Assembly (NCBI RefSeq): GCF_016775475.1 | Contig: NZ_JAEUXJ010000005.1 | Location: 1-64,000 of the forward strand | Direction of reading: 5' to 3' | Length of the DNA: 64,000 bases | DNA from: Belnapia mucosa | GTDB taxonomy: Bacteria > Pseudomonadota > Alphaproteobacteria > Acetobacterales > Acetobacteraceae | Shown: positions 41,339 through 49,702 of the stretch, one piece after another | Numbering within the stretch: the stretch's first letter is position 1 | Layout of the letters: the number at the start of each line of letters is the position of its first letter | Program-made: the position numbers and the translations under genes | The notes under the pieces: generated by a model | The model's input: only the letters and a program-made list of their open reading frames with translations | The model's database searches: none | What the model was told of the DNA's origin: nothing

Positions 41339-42802
41339 CTATTGACCCGGCGGCGGGGGAAGGGAACCGGGCCGGGCGTCGAGAAGGGGGCCTAGCCGCG
41401 CCAGCGCCTCGGCGAGGAAATCCGCCGGCGCTATGGCATAGGAGAGATTGCCGGCGCCACCCCACTCATAACGATGGACGCCTTCGGCCTCGGGTGCCGG
41501 GCGGATCGTCGCCTGCCCGATCGGGCGGGCCTCGGCGAAGCCGCGATGCTGGCTGGCGAAATGGCCGAACAGCGCCGGATGGCTCCAGAAGAGGCCGGGC
41601 AGGCCGGCCAGGGTGGCGATGAAGGCGGCGGTGCCGCCGGGCGCGGCGAAGGCGTCGCAGCCGCGGATCGCCGCGACCTTGCTGGCGATGTCGCGCCCGT
41701 TGAGGAAATGAAGCGCGAAGCCCTCCCCCATCGCATCCTGCCAGCGCGCCATGATCGCGCGCTCCCGCCCGGCAATGGCGGGGAAGGCGGCGTCCAGCGC
41801 CTCCGGCCCCTGCTCCCCGATTACCCCGGTCATGCCGTTGAGGAAGACCGCGAGGCGCGGGGCGCGTGGGCGGAGCGCCTGGAACAGCGCCAGGAACCCC
41901 TCCTCCTGCTCCACCCAGACCCGCTTCTCGAGGTCGAGCGAGACGAAGAGGCGCAGTTCGTCGGGGTCCGGCGGCACGGGTGGGGTGGTGGCCAGCAGGG
42001 CGTCGCACAGCCGGCGGGCGGCCAGGTTCTGCTCCTCCCAGCCGCTATCCGGCACATACATCGCCTCGGCGACCGAGCCGCCCCCGGCCATGGCGGCGGC
42101 GCGGAGGGCGGGGCCGGTCTCGAAGCCGGTGTCCGGATGTGCGGCGATGGCCGGCAGCAGCCGCGGGTCGAGGAAGGCGGTGCGCGGATCCTGCCGGATG
42201 GCCAGCGCTGGCGCGACCTCGACCTCCGCCAGGACCCGGTCGAGCCGGGCGAGCACGGTGGACTGGTCGACCGGGCGGCCATTGCCGAGCAGGAAGCAGG
42301 TCGGCGGCGTGCGGCCGGCGGCCCGGGCATGGAAGCCGGCGGCAATATCGGCCAGTGCCGCCGCCATGTCCCGCTCCGCCCCTGCCGGGTTGCGGCTGCG
42401 GCCGGCGGCCGCCCGCATCGCCCCGGCCTCGCCGATGACGAAATACAGGCTGTCGAAGCGGCCATGCAGGACCAGCCAGCGCCCGTCCTGCCGGACCACA
42501 TGCAGCCGCACGCTCCAGACATGCGGGTCCATCCGGCGAAGGTGGGCAATCGCCTCGAAGGGCGTATCAGCCAGGAAGCCGGCCACCTCCTCCACCGGCC
42601 CATGGCCGAGATCGAGCGCCGCCGGATCGCGCAGAACGGAATGTGCCGCCTGCGCGAAGACCTCCCAGAGCGCCGCCTGGCGCGGACCGGCGGTCATGCC
42701 GAGCAGGCAGGCCGCGGCCAGGATCTCGACATGGCGCGCCGCCTCGCCTGCGTCGAGGCGGTGCCGCAGCTCCTCGAACAGCGCCACAATCCCGGGCGCC
42801 AT
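41339..42802 (-). CDS. Unknown 487-residue protein, possible GT-B-like C-terminal half
   Basis: I do not recognise this gene. It encodes a soluble protein with no leader or membrane segment. The N-terminal half is Ala-rich and helical. The C-terminal third has IRGCDAFAAPGGTAAFIATL followed by AGLPGLFW, which loosely resembles the nucleotide-binding end of GT-B glycosyltransferases such as family 9; this is weak. The start overlaps the gluconokinase stop by one base (TGATG), so translation is coupled. Being placed inside a sugar-acid and aldolase unit suggests a metabolic or modification role. Confidence 0.7.
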   Translation of the reverse strand: MAPGIVALFEELRHRLDAGEAARHVEILAAACLLGMTAGPRQAALWEVFAQAAHSVLRDPAALDLGHGPVEEVAGFLADTPFEAIAHLRRMDPHVWSVRLHVVRQDGRWLVLHGRFDSLYFVIGEAGAMRAAAGRSRNPAGAERDMAAALADIAAGFHARAAGRTPPTCFLLGNGRPVDQSTVLARLDRVLAEVEVAPALAIRQDPRTAFLDPRLLPAIAAHPDTGFETGPALRAAAMAGGGSVAEAMYVPDSGWEEQNLAARRLCDALLATTPPVPPDPDELRLFVSLDLEKRVWVEQEEGFLALFQALRPRAPRLAVFLNGMTGVIGEQGPEALDAAFPAIAGRERAIMARWQDAMGEGFALHFLNGRDIASKVAAIRGCDAFAAPGGTAAFIATLAGLPGLFWSHPALFGHFASQHRGFAEARPIGQATIRPAPEAEGVHRYEWGGAGNLSYAIAPADFLAEALARLGPLLDARPGSLPPPPGQ

Positions 42803-43293
42803 CACCCCAGCGCCGCCAGCGCCGCCTCCACTATCGCCTCGGGAGAGGGGGTGACGGAAAGGATGATGGTGCCGTCGCCCGGCGCCGGCGGTTCCAGCGT
42901 GGCGAATTGGCTGGCCATCAGGCTCGGCGGCATGAAGTGGTCGGGTCGGGCCGCTTGGCGGGCGCCGATCACCGCCGGATCGCCCGACAGGTGCAGCAGC
43001 CGCACGGCGGGGCGCGAGCCGAGCAGCCGGTCGCGATAGACCTGCTTCAGCGCGGAGCAGGTGGCGACGCCGCCCCGCGGGCCGTGCGCATCCAGCCAGG
43101 CGCCGATCGCGTCCAGCCAGGGCCAGCGATCCTCGTCGGTCAGCGGCTCGCCGCGGCTCATCTTCTCGATATTGGCGGGCGGGTGGAAGCTGTCGGCATC
43201 GGCGAAGGGCACGCCCAGCCGCTGCGCGAGGAGGCTGCCGACCGTGCTCTTGCCGGCGCCGGAGACGCCCATGACGAGAACGAGATGGCTCAT
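42802..43293 (-). CDS. gntK: Gluconokinase
   Basis: A 163-residue P-loop kinase phosphorylating gluconate to 6-phosphogluconate. MGVSGAGKSTVGSLLAQRLG is the Walker A region, FADADSFHPPANIEKMSRG is the substrate-binding block, and TCSALKQVYRDRL is a GntK signature. It overlaps the 6-phosphogluconate dehydrogenase gene by four bases, so product and consumer are linked. Confidence 0.95.
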   Translation of the reverse strand: MSHLVLVMGVSGAGKSTVGSLLAQRLGVPFADADSFHPPANIEKMSRGEPLTDEDRWPWLDAIGAWLDAHGPRGGVATCSALKQVYRDRLLGSRPAVRLLHLSGDPAVIGARQAARPDHFMPPSLMASQFATLEPPAPGDGTIILSVTPSPEAIVEAALAALG

Positions 43294-44267
43294 TTTTTGG
43301 GGGCTTCGAGATGCCCGCCGAAGCCCTTGCGCTGGGCGGAGAGGACCTTGCCGCTGAAGCGTTCCTCGTCCCGGCTGGCGAAGCGGGCATAGAGGGCGGC
43401 GGAGAGGACGGGGGCGGAGACGGCGGTCTCCACCGCGGCCTGCACCGTCCAGCGCCCCTCCCCGCTGTCCGAGACATGGCCGGAGAAGCCGGCCAGCTCC
43501 GGATCGCCGGCCAGGGCCTGGGCGGTCAGGTCGAGCAGCCAGGAGGCGACGACGCTGCCGCGCCGCCAGGCCTCGGTGACCTCGGCGAGGTTCAGGGTGA
43601 AGCGCTGGTCCTCCGGCAGGGCGGCGCTGTCGGCATGCTTCAGGATATCGAGGCCCTCGGCGAAGGCCTGCATCATCCCGTATTCGATGCCATTATGGAT
43701 CATCTTGGTGAAATGCCCGGCGCCGTTCGGCCCGGCATGGACATAGCCCTGCTCCGGCCGCGGATCGCCCGCATAGCCGGGGGTGGGCGAGGCGGCCGCC
43801 TTGCCGGGGACGAGCGCGGCGAAGATCGGGTCGAGCCGGCGGACCACCGCATCCTCCCCGCCGATCATCAGCGAATAACCCCGCTCCAGCCCCCAGACAC
43901 CGCCCGAGGTGCCGATATCGAGGAAATGCAGCCCCCGCGCCCGCAGGCCGGCGCCGCGGCGGACGCTGTCCTTCCACATGGAGTTGCCACCATCGATCAG
44001 CACGTCGCCGGGTGAGAGCAGCCCGGCCAGCGTCTCGATCGCCGCCTCGGTCGGGGCGCCGGCGGGCAGCATGATCCAGATGGCGCGCGGGGCATCGAGC
44101 GCGGCGACCATGGCCTCGAGGCCATCGACCACCCGCGCGCCCTCCTTCGCCAATTCGGCGCCCGGGGCCGGGTCGCGGTCGAAGGCCACGCAGTCATGCC
44201 CGGCGCGCAGCAGCCGCCGCACGATATTGCCGCCCATGCGGCCGAGGCCGACCATGCCGAGTTGCAT
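43290..44267 (-). CDS. gnd: 6-phosphogluconate dehydrogenase, short decarboxylating type
   Basis: A 325-residue enzyme of the short (GndB/YqeC-like) class. MVGLGRMGGNIVRRLLRAGHD binds the cofactor (read from residue 5), DGGNSMWKDSVRR is the substrate loop, and GPNGAGHFTKMIHNGIEYGMM contains the catalytic Lys; this length differs from the 470-residue classical Gnd. It yields ribulose 5-phosphate, carbon dioxide and a reduced cofactor. ATG 44267 is 13 bases after the fusion oxidase gene. Confidence 0.93.
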   Translation of the reverse strand: MQLGMVGLGRMGGNIVRRLLRAGHDCVAFDRDPAPGAELAKEGARVVDGLEAMVAALDAPRAIWIMLPAGAPTEAAIETLAGLLSPGDVLIDGGNSMWKDSVRRGAGLRARGLHFLDIGTSGGVWGLERGYSLMIGGEDAVVRRLDPIFAALVPGKAAASPTPGYAGDPRPEQGYVHAGPNGAGHFTKMIHNGIEYGMMQAFAEGLDILKHADSAALPEDQRFTLNLAEVTEAWRRGSVVASWLLDLTAQALAGDPELAGFSGHVSDSGEGRWTVQAAVETAVSAPVLSAALYARFASRDEERFSGKVLSAQRKGFGGHLEAPKK

Positions 44268-44280
44268 TGCGTCCGTCCCT

Positions 44281-47139
44281 TTAGTTGAACCGTGCCAGCG
44301 TGAATTGGGGCGGGATCTCCCCCCGCCCCAGCACCGCATCGGCCGTCATCCGCCCGGCGATGGGCGCCAGGGTGTAGCCGTTGCTGGTCACCGCATGGAA
44401 GAGGCCGGGCACCCCCGGAACGCCGCCGAGCAGCGGCGCCCGGTCCACCTCCACCGCGAGGCCGGTCCAGGCCCGGATCGCCTGCATCCCGGCCAGCCCC
44501 GGCAGCACCCGCCCGGCGACCCACAGATTGCCCTCGATCGAGCGGCGCAGGTTGCGCGGCGCGCCCCCGGCATCGAGCACCCCCGGCCAGCCGCCGCCGA
44601 CCAATACATGCCCGCCATCTCCCTGCTTGAGCGAGAGGTGCCGCCCGGCATGGGCGACCAGGTGACGCATGGTCGGCGCCACGCCTTCGGTTGCGATCAC
44701 CTGCTGGACGGAGCCGATCACCGGCAGCGTCACCCCGAGCATGGCGGCGATGCGCCCGGCATAGGCGCCGGCACAATTCACCACCCGCCCGGCGCGGATG
44801 GTCCCGCCCGGCGTCGCCACGGCAAAGCCGGCGCCCTCGCGGGCGATGCCCTGCACCTCGACGCCCTCGCGCAGCCGGGCGCCGGCGCGGGCGGCCAGGC
44901 GACGGAGCGAGAGGGTGCCGCGCAGAGGGTCGATCTGCCCCTCGCCCGGGGCGAAGCCGGCGCCGATGAAATGCGGGCCGAGATAGGGGGCGAGGCTGCG
45001 GAGTTCGTTGGCGCCGAGCAGGTGGCTCTCGATCCCCCTCACCTTCTCCGCCGCGACCTTGGCGCGGAGCCAGCGGAACTGCGCCTCGGTCTCGGCCAGC
45101 ATGAGGCCACCCTCGGTGCGGATGCCGAGCCCTTCCCCCGCCCCCGCGGCGATCTCGCGCCACAGGGCGATGCTCTGCGGGCCGAGCGGCAGGCGGTCGA
45201 GCGAGGGGCCGGTCTCCTGCTCGCCGTCGAAGTCGTAGGTGAGGAGCTGGACATGCAGGCTGCCGGCATTGGCGGTGCTGGCCGCCATGCCGGCCTCGCC
45301 GCGCTCCGCCAGCAGCACATCGGCGCCTTCGCGGGCGAGATATAGTGCGGTCGAGAGGCCGAGCGCGCCGCCGCCGATGACCAGCACGTCGCAAGATTCC
45401 GCCAGCGGCGCCGAGGGCCTGGCATTCCACTGGTTGTAATGCGGCAGGGGAAAGGTCGGCCAGTCGCCGCCCTCCGGCAGTTCCAGCATCAGCGCCGCAG
45501 CCGGGATCGGCTTTACCGGGGCACGCGGCGCGGCGAAGCCGGCTTCCTCGGCGACGCCGCAGAGGCGCGCGACGGAGGACGAGCACATCCGCCCCTGGCA
45601 GCGCCCCATGCCGGCCCGCGTCGCCTTCTTCAACGCCGCAAGCGACTGCACCCCGGCAGCCTGCTCGGCGCGGAGGCGGCCGGCCGTGACCTCCTCGCAG
45701 CGGCAGAGGATGGTCTCGTCCGGCACCGCCGCGATGTCGAAGGGCGGGGCGGCGAAGAGGCGCCAGAGGCCGGACTGGAACGCGAGCGCCCGGCGCAGCT
45801 CCGCCCGGGCTGGCGCCGGATCCCTGGCCGGGAAGCCGAGATCGCCGGCCGCCGCCAGCCCGGCCAGCCTGCCACGGGCGAAGGCGATCCGCGCTCCGCC
45901 GATCGCCGCGCCGTCGCCCACCGCGAAGACGCTGGGGATTGAGGTGCGACCATCCTCCGCCGTCACCGTCTCCAGCCGGCCGAGGCCGCTATCGATGAAG
46001 CGATGCTCCGCCCCCAGCGCCCGGGCGAGGCCGTTCTCCGGCTGGAAGCCCATATTCAGGGCGCAGGCATCGGCCTCGATCCGCCGCTCGCCCTCGGGCG
46101 TCCGCAGGCGCAGGGCGGCGAAGCGCCTCTCCCCCTCGCAGCCGAGGATGGTGCTGCCCCAGAGCACCGGCACCCCGGCGCGGCGCAGGCGGCGGAGATA
46201 GCGCAGCCCGTCCCAGGCGAGGTCCGGCGCGGCGCGGAGGATGCGGACGGCATCCCGCCAGGCGGCGAGGCCGGGCCGCGGCGCCGCCTCGGCCACAGCC
46301 ACGACCTCGGCCCCGCCCTCCAGCAGTTCGCAGGCCAGCTGCAGGTTCAGCGGCCCGTTGCCGGCGATGACGATGCGCCGGCCGGGCGAGACGCGGTTGG
46401 CGCGGGCCAGGGTCTGCATCGCGCCGGTGGTCATCACGCCGGGCAGGGTCCAGCCGGGCACGGGGACGGGCCGTTCATGCGCACCGGCGGCGAGGATCAG
46501 GCGACGCGGGCGGAAGGTGGTGGCGGCGCCATCGACCAGGGCGGCGATCTCATCCGGGGCGAAGCCGCCCCAGACGGTGGCGCCGGTCAGGATCTCGGCG
46601 CCGGCGGCGCGGGTCAGGGCCCGCAGCGTGTCGCCCTTGCGGAATTGCGCGTCCGGCGCGGCATGGTCGTGCGAGGCGGCGAGCGGCTTGAGATATTGCC
46701 CGCCCGCCTCGCCGCGTTCGTCCAGCACCACCACCCGGGCACCGGCCTCGGCCGCGGCGCGGGCGGCGGCGAGCCCGGCCGGGCCGGCGCCGACCACCAG
46801 CAGGTCGCAGTCCTGGTCCGGGATGGCCGCCGGCGCGGCCGCCAGCGGCACGGGTTCGGCCGGCGGGGCGCTGCCCACCACCATGCCATCCTGCACCTTG
46901 GTCAGGCAGGCGCGCTGGCCCGGCTTGCCATCCACCGTCACCAGGCAGTCGAAGCAGGCGCCCATGCCGCAATACAGGCCGCGTGGGGCGCCGGAGGGTG
47001 TCTCCCGATAGGCGAGGATGCCGGCGGCGGAGAGGGTGGCGGCGAGGGTCTCGCCCGGCAGCGCCTCCAGCGCCCGGCCGTCGAAGCTGATGCGGATGGG
47101 GGCGGCGACGGGGCGGATATCGGGATGGGTGAGGCGCAT
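44281..47139 (-). CDS. Three-module fusion: ferredoxin, HcnB/LhpE-like FAD oxidoreductase and DAO-type FAD oxidase
   Basis: A 952-residue soluble chain. Module 1 (about 1-95) is a 2Fe-2S domain with Cys 57, 62, 65 and 78. Module 2 (about 110-535) is an FAD/NAD-fold protein (VVGAGPAGLAAARAAAEAG) with a BFD-type cluster at Cys 479, 481, 514 and 519 (CRCEEV and CQGRMC). Module 3 (about 580-952) is a DAO-family oxidase (VIGGGALGLSTALYLAREG, and NGYTLAPIAGRM at the end). These three parts are normally separate subunits: HcnABC, opine oxidase, or D-hydroxyproline dehydrogenase LhpBEF. ATG 47139 is preferred; GTG 47160 would add seven residues. A DapA-family gene is divergent. The substrate is probably a D-imino or amino acid. 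Confidence 0.88.
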   Translation of the reverse strand: MRLTHPDIRPVAAPIRISFDGRALEALPGETLAATLSAAGILAYRETPSGAPRGLYCGMGACFDCLVTVDGKPGQRACLTKVQDGMVVGSAPPAEPVPLAAAPAAIPDQDCDLLVVGAGPAGLAAARAAAEAGARVVVLDERGEAGGQYLKPLAASHDHAAPDAQFRKGDTLRALTRAAGAEILTGATVWGGFAPDEIAALVDGAATTFRPRRLILAAGAHERPVPVPGWTLPGVMTTGAMQTLARANRVSPGRRIVIAGNGPLNLQLACELLEGGAEVVAVAEAAPRPGLAAWRDAVRILRAAPDLAWDGLRYLRRLRRAGVPVLWGSTILGCEGERRFAALRLRTPEGERRIEADACALNMGFQPENGLARALGAEHRFIDSGLGRLETVTAEDGRTSIPSVFAVGDGAAIGGARIAFARGRLAGLAAAGDLGFPARDPAPARAELRRALAFQSGLWRLFAAPPFDIAAVPDETILCRCEEVTAGRLRAEQAAGVQSLAALKKATRAGMGRCQGRMCSSSVARLCGVAEEAGFAAPRAPVKPIPAAALMLELPEGGDWPTFPLPHYNQWNARPSAPLAESCDVLVIGGGALGLSTALYLAREGADVLLAERGEAGMAASTANAGSLHVQLLTYDFDGEQETGPSLDRLPLGPQSIALWREIAAGAGEGLGIRTEGGLMLAETEAQFRWLRAKVAAEKVRGIESHLLGANELRSLAPYLGPHFIGAGFAPGEGQIDPLRGTLSLRRLAARAGARLREGVEVQGIAREGAGFAVATPGGTIRAGRVVNCAGAYAGRIAAMLGVTLPVIGSVQQVIATEGVAPTMRHLVAHAGRHLSLKQGDGGHVLVGGGWPGVLDAGGAPRNLRRSIEGNLWVAGRVLPGLAGMQAIRAWTGLAVEVDRAPLLGGVPGVPGLFHAVTSNGYTLAPIAGRMTADAVLGRGEIPPQFTLARFN

Positions 47140-47210
47140 GCGCTTGCCGGGGTCCGCCACTTCCTGTTCAGTCCGGCATCATCGCACGCATCAGCGAAGG
47201 GGCAAGCGAC

Positions 47211-48119
47211 GTGGCCAAGCCGTTCCGCGGGACCTATACCGTCCTCATCACCCCCTTCACCGCTGACGGCGCGGCGGTCGATCTCGAAGCACTCGAGCGG
47301 CTGGTGGAATTCCAGATCGCCGAGGGGATCGACGGGCTGATCCCGCTTGGCTCCACCGGCGAGTTCCTCAGCGTGAGCCGCGAGGAGCGGACGGCGATCA
47401 TCGAGACGGTGGTGAAGACCGCCGCCGGGCGCGTGCCGGTGCTGATGGGCACCGGCGCCGAGGATACGCGGGAGGTGGTGGCCCTCAGCCGTGAGGCGGA
47501 GGCGCTCGGCGCGGATGGGGTGATGATCATCCCGCCTTTCTATGCGGTGCCGACCGAGGACGAGCTGTTCCACCACTACAAGACGGTCGCCGATGCGATC
47601 GGCATCCCGATCATGGTCTACAACAACCCGGCGACGGCGAATGTCGATCTGTTGCCCACGACGCTGGCGCGGCTCTCGACCATTCCGAACTGCAAATACG
47701 TCAAGGAGAGCACGCTGGAGGTGACGCGGGTGCGCGACATCATCGCGCTCTGCGGCGACCGGATGGAGGTGTTTGCCGGCGTGCTCGGCTATGAGAGCGC
47801 CTGGCTCGGCGCCATCGGCTGGGTGGCGGTGTGCAGCAACCTCGTCCCCCGCCTGTCGCGCGACATGTTCGCCGCCGCCGCTTTTGAAGCCAATCGGGAG
47901 AAGGCGCTGCCGCTGTATCGGCGCCTCGCGCCGCTGCTGCCCTGGGTCGGTGGGCCGCGCTACGTCTCCGGCACCAAGGCGGGGTTCCGGCTGATGGGGA
48001 TGGAGATGGGCGATCCGCGGCCGCCGCGCCTGCCGCTGCCGGAGCGCGACGTTCCGACCCTGGCCTCGGTCTTGCAAGCGATGGGCGCGATGCCTGCGGC
48101 CCGCGCGGCCGCCGAGTAA
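47211..48119 (+). CDS. DapA/NAL-family lyase or deaminase
   Basis: A 302-residue TIM barrel of the dihydrodipicolinate synthase superfamily. PLGSTGEFLSVSREER has the phosphate/carboxylate-binding GSTGE, VYNNP contains Tyr 137, and YVKEST contains the Schiff-base Lys 165. Beyond DapA itself the family includes the 1-pyrroline-4-hydroxy-2-carboxylate deaminase of hydroxyproline catabolism, KDG aldolase and others. Location beside the fusion oxidase and an amino-acid importer favours the deaminase role. The start is GTG 47211 with AAGGGG upstream. A housekeeping DapA is less likely here. Confidence 0.88.
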   Translation: MAKPFRGTYTVLITPFTADGAAVDLEALERLVEFQIAEGIDGLIPLGSTGEFLSVSREERTAIIETVVKTAAGRVPVLMGTGAEDTREVVALSREAEALGADGVMIIPPFYAVPTEDELFHHYKTVADAIGIPIMVYNNPATANVDLLPTTLARLSTIPNCKYVKESTLEVTRVRDIIALCGDRMEVFAGVLGYESAWLGAIGWVAVCSNLVPRLSRDMFAAAAFEANREKALPLYRRLAPLLPWVGGPRYVSGTKAGFRLMGMEMGDPRPPRLPLPERDVPTLASVLQAMGAMPAARAAAE

Positions 48120-48131
48120 GGAGACCTCCCC

Positions 48132-48950
48132 ATGCTTCGCCGTTCCCTCCTCGGTGCCGCCTGCGCCGCCGTCAGCCTGCCCGCCTTCGGGCAGAGCTGC
48201 GCCCCGAAGGTCGCCGATGCGGAGTTGGTGAAGCCGAAGACCCTCACCCTCTCCACCAACCCGACCCTGCCGCCGATGCAGTATGTGAATTCGCAGGGCC
48301 AGCTCGTCGGCATGCGGGTGGAGCTGGGGGCGGAGATCGCCAAGCGGCTCTGCCTCGGCGTCGAGCATGTGCGGGTCGAATTTGCCGCCATGATCCCGGG
48401 CCTGGCGGCACGGCGCTGGGACATGATCAACACCGGCATGTTCTATACCGAGGAACGTGCCAAGCTGATGTATCTGGTGCGCTACGAAGAACAGGCGATC
48501 AGCGTCAGCGTGCCGCGCGGCAACCCGAAGCGGATCGCGCGCATCGAGGACATGGCGGGGCTGACCGTCGGCGTGGAACAGGGCGGCTTCGAGTTCCGCC
48601 GCACCCAGGACATCGCCAAGGCGCTGGAGGAGAAGCGGCTGCGGCCGATCACCATCCGGCCCTTCGACAATTTCGCCGTCTCCTTCCAGGCGCTGCGCGT
48701 CGGGCAGCTCGATGCAGCGATCTCGATCGACAGCACCGGCAAGGAATATGACGACCGCGGGGAGTTCACCCGCGCCATCAGCGGCCTCTACGGCACGCCT
48801 ATCAATTTCGGCTTCCGCAGCAAGGCGCTGGCCCAGGCCGTCGCCGGCGTGCTGACGGAGATGCGGGCGGATGGCTCGCTCAAGGCGCTGCTCGACCGCT
48901 ATGGCGTCAAGGAATACGAGGGCGCTTTCGAGGTGGTCGGGCCCGGCTGA
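48132..48950 (+). CDS. Amino-acid ABC transporter, periplasmic binding protein
   Basis: A 272-residue family-3 solute-binding protein with a Sec leader (LRRSLLGAACAAVSLPAFG). NPTLPPMQYVNSQGQLVGM, DMINTGMFYTEERAKLM and RADGSLKALLDRYGV are typical. It begins 12 bases after the DapA-family gene. It probably delivers the substrate of the divergent oxidase. Confidence 0.9.
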   Translation: MLRRSLLGAACAAVSLPAFGQSCAPKVADAELVKPKTLTLSTNPTLPPMQYVNSQGQLVGMRVELGAEIAKRLCLGVEHVRVEFAAMIPGLAARRWDMINTGMFYTEERAKLMYLVRYEEQAISVSVPRGNPKRIARIEDMAGLTVGVEQGGFEFRRTQDIAKALEEKRLRPITIRPFDNFAVSFQALRVGQLDAAISIDSTGKEYDDRGEFTRAISGLYGTPINFGFRSKALAQAVAGVLTEMRADGSLKALLDRYGVKEYEGAFEVVGPG

Positions 48951-48951
48951 G

Positions 48952-49641
48952 GTGACTGTCTGGCGCTGGGACGGGTTCCTCGACTACCTCTTCAATCGTT
49001 ACCTGCTGGAAGGCGCGGCGATCTCCGTCGCGCTCACCGCCGCGGCGCTGGTCTGCGGGCTGCTGATCGGCCTTGGCATCGCGGTGCTGCGGCTTTCGGC
49101 CAACCGGGTGCTGCGCGGCCTCGCGGGTTTCTATTGCTGGATCTTCCGCGGCACGCCGCTGCTGGTGCAGCTCCTCGTCATCTATACCGGCCTGCCGCTC
49201 TTCGGCCTCCGCTTCTCGGTCTGGGAAGCGGCGTTGCTCGGCCTCTCGCTGAACGAGGCGGCCTATCTGTCGGAAATCCTCCGCGCCGGCATCCTTGCCG
49301 TCCCGAAGGGCCAGCGGGAGGCAGCGCTGGCCCTCGGCCTCCGGCACGGGCAGGTCTTCCGGCTGGTCACCTGGCCGCAGGCGCTGCGCATCGTCATCCC
49401 GCCGCTCGGCAACAGCGTGAACGGGTTGCTCAAGACCACCTCCGTCGCCAGCGTCATCTCGGTGGATGAGCTGCTGCGGCGGACGCAGATCCTGATCCAG
49501 GAGCGGTTCCTGGTGCTGGAGCTCTTCGCCGTCGCCGCCCTTTACTACCTGCTGATGACGACGCTCTGGGACCTGGTGCAGCGGCGGCTGGAACGGCGCT
49601 ACGGCCGCGGCTACGGGACGGAGGCCGCCGACCACCGCTGA
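48952..49641 (+). CDS. Amino-acid ABC transporter permease
   Basis: A 229-residue HisMQ/GlnP-class inner-membrane protein. FRGTPLLVQLLVIYTGLPLF and the EAA loop AVPKGQREAALALGL followed by WPQALRIVIPPLGNS are diagnostic. The start is GTG 48952, one base after the receptor stop, because upstream codons in frame would lie inside the receptor gene. A single permease is present, so a homodimer is expected. No ATPase gene follows. Confidence 0.9.
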   Translation: MTVWRWDGFLDYLFNRYLLEGAAISVALTAAALVCGLLIGLGIAVLRLSANRVLRGLAGFYCWIFRGTPLLVQLLVIYTGLPLFGLRFSVWEAALLGLSLNEAAYLSEILRAGILAVPKGQREAALALGLRHGQVFRLVTWPQALRIVIPPLGNSVNGLLKTTSVASVISVDELLRRTQILIQERFLVLELFAVAALYYLLMTTLWDLVQRRLERRYGRGYGTEAADHR

Positions 49642-49702
49642 GCCGGCTTGCCTCGGGATGCCGCCCCCCGCATCCTCCGCCCGAATCAGCCAGAGGACCC
49701 CG

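Noticed and set aside
47211..48119. Biosynthetic dihydrodipicolinate synthase (dapA)
   Set aside because: The context is an amino-acid importer and an oxidase, not lysine synthesis; the family is broad.
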